From assembly GCA_947626205.1 (NCBI GenBank), contig CANQRO010000050.1, forward strand, positions 1-10,770: DNA of 10,770 nt, in the 5' to 3' direction. This stretch comes from an uncultured Clostridia bacterium (GTDB lineage Bacteria > Bacillota > Clostridia > TANB77 > CAG-508). The notes below the pieces were generated by a model. It did not search any database, had not been told where the DNA came from, and saw only the letters and a program-made list of their open reading frames with translations. Of this stretch, positions 7,201 to 10,770 are shown piece after piece. Within the stretch, counting starts at the first letter, position 1, and every line of letters begins with the position of its first letter. The translations under genes and the position numbers were made by a program.

Positions 7201-8527
7201 AACAGGTAATTATGAAGTAAATAAAGTACCTTTTACAAAAGAAATGCGAAAAAATTATACTATCTTAATTCCTCAAATGGCTCCAATTCATTTTGATTTA
7301 ATTACTTCTAGTGTAAAATCTGAGGGATACAATGTTGAATTATTAAAAGAATGTACCCCTCATACTGTGGAAACCGGATTAAAATATGTAAATAATGATG
7401 CTTGCTATCCATCTATTTTAACAACTGGACAATTTATTGAAGCATTAGAGTCTGGAAAATATGATATTAATAAAACTGCATTAATAATGTCTCAAACTGG
7501 TGGTGGTTGCCGTGCAACAAATTATATAGGTTTTATTCGTAAAGCATTAAAAGATGCCGGATTTGAAAATGTACCTGTTATTTCATTTAATTTAGTAGGT
7601 ATGGAAAAAAATCCTGGATTTAAATTAACTGTTCCTCTAATGGAAAAATTATTACGTAGTGTAATTTATGGTGACTTATTACAAAAAATGCTTACAAAAA
7701 ATAGAGCATATGAAATTAATAAAGGCGAAACACAAAAATTATTTGATGCATGGATGATAAAATGTAAAGATTTAATAATTAATAGTAATTCAAAACAGTT
7801 TAAGCAAAGCATTTATAATATAGTAAATGACTTTGAAAAAATAGAATTAGATCTTTCTACTCCAAAACCAAAAGTTGGTATAGTAGGAGAAATTTTAATT
7901 AAATATCACCCTTTTGGAAATAATTTTGTTGCTGATATATTAGAAAAAGAAGGTGCAGAAGTAATATTACCTGATTTTATGGGATTTATAAAATTTATGG
8001 CAACACATAAAATTACATTTAATAATTTGTTGAAAATAAATAAAACATCATCTAAAATATCAAAAATAGCAATTAAATTAATTGACATATTAGAAAAAGA
8101 TTTAAAAATAGCATTAGCTAATTCTAAAAAGAATTACTTACCACCTTGCGATATTTGGCATTTAGAAGATAAGGTACAAGACATTTTATCTATAGGAAAT
8201 CAAACTGGTGAAGGATGGTTTTTAACAGCTGAAATGATTGAATATATTGAAAATGATATACCAAACATTATTTGTGTACAACCATTTGCATGTTTACCAA
8301 ACCATGTTGTTGGAAAAGGAGTTATAAAAACAATTCGATCTAAGTATCCTGAAGCAAATATTTCTCCAGTTGACTATGATCCTGGTGCTAGTGAAGCAAA
8401 TCAAACAAATAGAATAAAATTATTAATGACAGTTGCAAAAGATAATTTAAAATTAAAAGAAAATGAAAAGAAAAAAATATTAGAAGAAAATTTAAATACT
8501 GAGGCACAAAAAATAATAAATAAATAA
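4208..8527 (+). CDS. Fused 2-hydroxyacyl-CoA dehydratase activator (two copies) and dehydratase-like protein, 1439 aa
   Basis: Activators of this family (HgdC, BadF/BadG) use ATP to drive an electron from a [4Fe-4S] cluster into a dehydratase or reductase. Two ATPase domains are seen. Domain 1 (about 5-260) has GLDVGSTT (8-15), ELGGEDAK (102-109), CAGGTG (C125) and SRCGVF (C164). Domain 2 (about 320-580) has GIDAGSTT (323-330), DIGGQDMK (420-427), CSSGCGSF (C445) and SRCTVF (C484). A Cys-rich linker follows (C610, C613, C617, C636). Next is a DUF2229-like unit (about 675-950) with ESVCYPAK (C726), FYPCIPY (C751) and FGCGVDA (C940). A second HgdB-like unit (about 1015-1405) has DACYPS (C1066), GGGCRAT (C1101) and C1356/C1362. 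Similar long fusions are common in anaerobic Firmicutes, with substrate mostly unknown. The ATG lies 11 bases after GGAGGG. An earlier in-frame TTG (4160) coincides with the transcription start and is rejected. The gene is monocistronic. Confidence 0.92.
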   Translation: MNELLHVGLDVGSTTVKIVIMNENLDTIDMSYRRHFSDTKNTVCDVLKELAEKYSNANFTIALTGSGAMSASQFLELPFIQEVVACKRAVEKYIPQTDVVIELGGEDAKIIYFDQFMEQRMNGTCAGGTGAFIDQMASLLNTDTDGLNNLAKNYKTIYPIASRCGVFAKTDIQPLLNEGAAKEDIAASIFQAVVNQTISGLACGRPIRGAVAFLGGPLNYLSELRNRFIETLNLTPETTIIPEEAHLLVAKGAALDSISSTPISVEKLKSKIEMLRVSKDTTTIPLKPLFTIDAEYEDFKKRHEKDKVAKSNLEDYKGDAFIGIDAGSTTTKLVLIDRDGNLLYSLYGSNEGNPLNSVINMLKKLYSVLPSDVRIRYSGVTGYGEKLIQTALNVDLSEIETIAHYTAAKQFMPNVTSIVDIGGQDMKYIKIKNGVIDNIMLNEACSSGCGSFIETFAKSLNLSIEEFVEEAINSRQPVDLGSRCTVFMNSKIKQAQKEGYSVGDISAGLSYSVIKNAIQKVMKVRDTKTLGAHIVVQGGTFYNDAVLRAFELIVGKNVVRPDISGLMGAYGVALLAKEQYESNFDMEYSSTISKLEELDNLNIKTTHTRCNGCENHCLLTINQFSNGKKHVSGNRCERGAGIVSESSHLPNLVKYKFERIFGYTPLDEDKAYRGTIGIPRVLNMYEDYPFWFTFFTNLGFRVILSEKSNRKTYEKGMESMPSESVCYPAKLAHGHIISLIKAGIKTIFYPCIPYSRKEYEKADNHYNCPIVISYSEVLKNNVEELKDNNIKFINPFLPFDAKNLTKRIMELDEFKEYNFTKKELMEAAIKAEEEYQNVRNDIHNKGKEALEYIEKNNLKGIVLAGRPYHVDPEINHGIDTLITSLGLCVLTEDSIANLAEAKRPLRVVDQWMFHARLYAAAEFVGKHDNLELVQLNSFGCGVDAVTTDQVEEILSSYEKMYTLIKIDEVNNLGAVRIRIRSLLASMEKRLAKKASISQTGNYEVNKVPFTKEMRKNYTILIPQMAPIHFDLITSSVKSEGYNVELLKECTPHTVETGLKYVNNDACYPSILTTGQFIEALESGKYDINKTALIMSQTGGGCRATNYIGFIRKALKDAGFENVPVISFNLVGMEKNPGFKLTVPLMEKLLRSVIYGDLLQKMLTKNRAYEINKGETQKLFDAWMIKCKDLIINSNSKQFKQSIYNIVNDFEKIELDLSTPKPKVGIVGEILIKYHPFGNNFVADILEKEGAEVILPDFMGFIKFMATHKITFNNLLKINKTSSKISKIAIKLIDILEKDLKIALANSKKNYLPPCDIWHLEDKVQDILSIGNQTGEGWFLTAEMIEYIENDIPNIICVQPFACLPNHVVGKGVIKTIRSKYPEANISPVDYDPGASEANQTNRIKLLMTVAKDNLKLKENEKKKILEENLNTEAQKIINK

Positions 8528-8556
8528 TTTTATTTTCTATAATTAAATAAAGAAAT

Positions 8557-8600
8557 AAAAAATAAAAATAATTTAATATTTAAATTATTTTTATTTTTTT
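8557..8600 (+). terminator. A/T-only terminator-like hairpin after the fusion gene
   Basis: Positions 8557-8576 pair perfectly with 8580-8599 (20 bp, 3-nt loop TAT), and the right arm ends in a T-run. It begins 30 bases after the stop codon, where a terminator is expected. The stem holds no G or C, so stability comes from length alone. In such A/T-rich DNA part of the pairing could be chance, but 20 unbroken pairs at this site is persuasive. Confidence 0.6.
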
Positions 8601-8709
8601 ATTTTAAATATTAAATTTTAAAAATTTTCATAAATTAATAATTAAAACTTATATTTTGTTTTTTATTAACTAATTTTTTATTTTATTTTCTATTTAATTT
8701 TTTTATTAA

Positions 8710-8741
8710 TTTTTTAATTATTAATTATTTTTTATTTATTT
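8710..8741 (+). repeat. Exact 32-bp A/T repeat, copy 1
   Basis: These 32 bases are identical, in the same orientation, to 9761-9792, which is 1051 bp downstream. Low-complexity composition raises the chance-match rate, but the repeat sits upstream of the degenerate duplicated segment in both places. Confidence 0.5.
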
Positions 8742-8828
8742 ATTATTTTTTTAATAAAATTCTAAAAAAATACTTACAATTTTTTAAGTCTTTTTATTTA
8801 TGTATACGAATTTATGTTTACTTTATTG

Positions 8829-8958
8829 TATTTAAACTATGCAAACTTCATATCTTTTCGTTTTATGTAAAGTATTTTGAGAGTTATTCTTTATCTTTAA
8901 TTTTGCTTATTTCCCTTACTTTTTTGACTATTCTTTTCATATTTTCCATCGAGTACAT
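8829..8958 (+). repeat. Degenerate direct repeat, copy A
   Basis: Short anchors occur in the same order as in copy B: ATTTAAA near the left end, CAAA and CATAT, then TTTATGTAAAGT (8862-8873), TTTTTTGACTA (8920-8930) and TCGAGTACAT (8949-8958). Copy A has about 40 extra bases between the second and third named anchors. The anchors contain G and C, so they are not merely A/T noise. Confidence 0.5.
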
Positions 8959-9429
8959 GCCATCCAAAGAAAATTTGTGGTTCAAAATCCTTGATATTAC
9001 TTTGTTTTGTTTTTTATATGTTTACATAAGTTTTGAATTTGTTTATACATCTTCTATATTTCCTTATTTTGTAAATTATTTTTTAAAAATCTAGCCCAGT
9101 TGTGGTCTGAAAGTGCTTCCATTCCCTATGTTTTCTATTTTATTATCTGCTTTTAATAAAATTTACTATTTATCTTTCAATTTTTTTTTTGACTTTATAT
9201 AACATTTTCACTTTTTTTAACCTGCTAGAAAGTAAAAATTTTTTCATTTTCGATTCTCAATAATTAAATTTTATATTTTTGCTTGCATTATGTAGACTTA
9301 ATGTTTATTATGTATTTTTTATATAATTTTTTAGTATTTTTACTAATATTTAATCATTTTTTACCTTTTTAGTTTGCTTCGTTTCTCGATTTTCTTTGTG
9401 GCACAACGTTTTTGGGGTATTGGTATGTT

Positions 9430-9464
9430 AATTATATAATTTTTTAAAAAAAATTTATATAATT
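9430..9464. repeat. 35-bp A/T inverted repeat
   Basis: AATTATATAA (9430-9439) and its complement TTATATAATT (9455-9464) flank a T6/A8 core that is itself nearly self-complementary. It adjoins the phased repeat array. It could form a hairpin or be a chance palindrome in A/T-rich DNA. Confidence 0.4.
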
Positions 9465-9475
9465 TAATATAATTT

Positions 9476-9560
9476 GATATTTTTTGATATTTTTTGATAT
9501 TTTTTGATATTTTTTAATTTATTTTAAATTTATCTTTAATTTATCTTTAATTTATTTTTA
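9476..9560 (+). repeat. Helically phased T-tract tandem repeats (predicted curved DNA)
   Basis: Four exact tandem copies of the 10-bp unit GATATTTTTT occupy 9476-9515. After a short variant, three copies of an 11-bp unit follow (ATTTATCTTTA twice at 9528-9549, then ATTTATTTTTA at 9550-9560). T-tracts of six repeating every 10-11 bp are in phase with the DNA helix, a known cause of stable curvature. Slippage of a simple repeat is the plain alternative origin. Confidence 0.85.
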
Positions 9561-9760
9561 ACTTAAATTATATTTTTATAAATATAACTTATTTACTATT
9601 TATTTTTATATTTTATTTAAATATTTTTTATTAAATATTTTACTATTATTTATTTATTATTATTTATTTAAAATTTATTTCTTTTTTATTATTTTATGTA
9701 ACTAATTTTATTTATCATTATTAAAATTATTTTTAATTAATAAAAAAATAATTAATTTAT

Positions 9761-9792
9761 TTTTTTAATTATTAATTATTTTTTATTTATTT
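9761..9792 (+). repeat. Exact 32-bp A/T repeat, copy 2
   Basis: Identical to 8710-8741. It lies inside the longest A/T-only run (9717-9808), about 90 bases before copy B of the degenerate direct repeat, mirroring the arrangement of copy 1. Confidence 0.5.
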
Positions 9793-9848
9793 TTATTAAA
9801 TTTTTTTAGTTTTTATTTATTTTAATAATTTATTATTTAATATTAATT

Positions 9849-9938
9849 TCAATTTAAAGTTACAAATCCGATCATATATTTATGTAAAGTTTGCTTTTTT
9901 GTCTAATTTTTAGCATATTGTTACTTTTTCGAGTACAT
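9849..9938 (+). repeat. Degenerate direct repeat, copy B
   Basis: Carries the copy A anchors in the same order: ATTTAAA, CAAA, CATAT, TTTATGTAAAGT (9879-9890), TTTTTTGTCTA (9895-9905) and TCGAGTACAT (9929-9938). Offsets to copy A run from 1017 to 975 bp, because copy B lacks about 40 bases in the middle. Confidence 0.5.
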
Positions 9939-10118
9939 TATGTATACTTTTTGGTTCTTCACGCTTTCCCGCTATTCCTAAGGATTTTATGAATTATTCT
10001 ACCTTATACTCTTTTTAAGTATCATTTAGTTTTGCTTGATTTCAAGCCATTTGCCAATTGTGCATTTTACATAATATTGGAGTTTTATTTATATTTATAA
10101 TATAAGGTGAAATTTTTT

Positions 10119-10244
10119 ATGATTTTCATTGTCTATTTTCTACTATCTATAGCCTTAAAAGTTGCTATTTCCCTATTTTTTATCCTGTTTTTTTATTTTT
10201 ACTATTTTTTTTACTTTTTGGCTATTTTTGTGATTGTATTTTAA
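10119..10244 (+). CDS. Doubtful 41-aa hydrophobic peptide
   Basis: An ATG frame of 41 residues is preceded by AAGGTGA (10104-10110), eight bases away, which is a good ribosome binding site. The product is nearly all hydrophobic or aromatic with one lysine (K14), like a single-span membrane peptide. In such T-rich DNA any plus-strand frame reads as Phe, Ile, Leu and Tyr, so the hydrophobicity proves nothing. A TATAAT (10096-10101) lies too close to the binding site to serve as a normal promoter. No family is recognised. Confidence 0.2.
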   Translation: MIFIVYFLLSIALKVAISLFFILFFYFYYFFYFLAIFVIVF

Positions 10245-10660
10245 CTATTAAAAAAACTTCTTTTTTTATGTTTTATACTAAAATTTGTTTGTTTTTCTTT
10301 GTTTATGTAACCTGCTGTTTCCTTATTTAAATTATTCATTTTTTTTATTTATAATTGTTTTTTTGATAAAAATAAATTTTATTTTTTAATTTTCTTCTTT
10401 TTAATTAATTATTTATTGTTTAATATTTTATTTATATCAATTTTTATTAATTTATTTATTTTAATTTATTTATTATATTATTATTTTTCTATTATTTGTT
10501 ATTTTTTATAATATTTAATTTATTATTTTTTAATCTTTTTAAAATTATAAATATTATAAGTAAATTAATTTTTATTCCTATTTATTATATTAAATAATTT
10601 TATTTTATATATTAAATTATTTAATTATTGTATAGTTTATTTATAAACAATTTATTTTAA

Positions 10661-10697
10661 TTAATAAAAAATAGTAACTATTATTAGCTACTATTTT
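10661..10697 (-). terminator. Intrinsic terminator after tRNA-Ser
   Basis: On the minus strand, immediately after the CCA end, a 14-bp stem (10698-10685 with 10680-10667, one G-U pair, 4-nt loop) runs into a T-rich tail. It ends the transcript of the tRNA gene, or of a tRNA cluster extending beyond the window. Confidence 0.9.
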
Positions 10698-10770
10698 TGG
10701 CGGAGATTGAGGGATTTGAACCCTCGCGGCCACTTACGCAACCCTAACGGTTTAGCAAACCGTCCCCTTC
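10698..10770 (-). tRNA. tRNA-Ser(GCU), 5' end cut off by the window
   Basis: Read on the minus strand, the sequence shows a 5-bp anticodon stem (ACGGT/ACCGT) with loop TTGCTAA, giving anticodon GCU at 10756-10754. A long variable arm typical of serine tRNA follows, then a T arm GAGGG-TTCAAAT-CCCTC. The acceptor end carries discriminator G and an encoded CCA. It reads AGC/AGU codons. The acceptor 5' half and most of the D arm lie beyond base 10770. Confidence 0.95.

Larger units (their letters stand above)
8528..10660. other. Extremely A/T-rich region of about 2.1 kb with no convincing gene
   Basis: No open frame with both a ribosome binding site and coding character is seen on either strand, apart from one weak small frame listed separately. 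There are runs wholly without G or C: 8553-8628 (76 bp) and 9717-9808 (92 bp); the stretch 9601-9660 has a single C. Less extreme islands (about 8790-9300, 9360-9430, 9850-10340) contain most G and C and are strongly T-rich on the plus strand, as minus-strand genes here also are. This suggests remnants of decayed minus-strand sequence. Repeats inside the region are listed separately. Confidence 0.8.

Noticed and set aside
8903..9094. 63-codon plus-strand hydrophobic frame
   Set aside because: It starts at TTG with no ribosome binding site, and its hydrophobicity follows from T-rich DNA. It also lies across the degenerate repeat.
9430..9850. CRISPR-like array
   Set aside because: The repeats are 10-11 bp, directly tandem without unique spacers, and no cas gene is present.
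10034..10047. GCTTGA-TT-TCAAGC palindrome as a recombination or operator site
   Set aside because: Six paired bases with a 2-nt gap, a single copy and no neighbouring promoter or integrase. A chance match is likely.
10698..10770. tRNA-Ser as an integration site for a mobile element covering the AT-rich region
   Set aside because: No integrase and no repeat of the tRNA 3' end is found in the window, so nothing supports an integrated element.

Overview
The window is very A+T-rich bacterial DNA with standard-code genes. It most likely comes from a low-GC anaerobic member of the Clostridia. The grounds are a GerM-type sporulation protein, a giant oxygen-sensitive-type 2-hydroxyacyl-CoA dehydratase/activase fusion, strong AGGAGG-like ribosome binding sites and canonical sigma-A promoters. 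The genus cannot be fixed from the sequence alone.

Left part (1-2398), mostly minus strand: a two-gene RNA-methylation operon, trmN6-rsmI, is read leftward from an almost perfect TTGCAA-N17-TATAAT promoter. It ends at a terminator hairpin at the window edge. This pairing matches the conserved yabB/yabC pairing of Firmicutes. A separate minus-strand gene encodes a membrane-anchored GerMN-domain protein with its own terminator. In the gap between them lies a possible 55-residue cysteine-rich protein on the plus strand, with a good ribosome binding site.

Middle part (2484-4121), plus strand: a PAQR/hemolysin III membrane protein (trhA) is followed by a compact two-gene module. The module is a 58-residue VbhA-like antitoxin and a 203-residue Fic-domain AMP-transferase with an intact HPFREGNGR motif. 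It has its own extended -10 promoter and closes with a perfect 12-bp terminator plus a second hairpin.

Right-middle (4126-8600): a single 1439-codon gene with its own TTGACA-N17-TAGAAT promoter. It encodes two BadF/HgdC-type ATPase activator domains, a Cys-rich linker, a DUF2229-like region and a second HgdB-like region. In effect the activator dimer and both dehydratase halves are joined in one chain. No pathway genes flank it, so its substrate is unknown.

Right part (8528-10697): about 2.2 kb without a convincing gene, with A/T-only runs up to 92 bp. It is not featureless. It holds helically phased T-tract repeats (expected to curve the DNA), an exact 32-bp repeat 1.05 kb apart, and a degenerate direct duplication of roughly 90-130 bp lying in the same order. 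The window ends inside a minus-strand tRNA-Ser(GCU), followed by its terminator.

The strongest candidates for something new are the Fic module with an altered inhibitory motif, the small cysteine-rich ORF, the all-in-one dehydratase/activase, and the structured AT-rich region. None of these is proven here.
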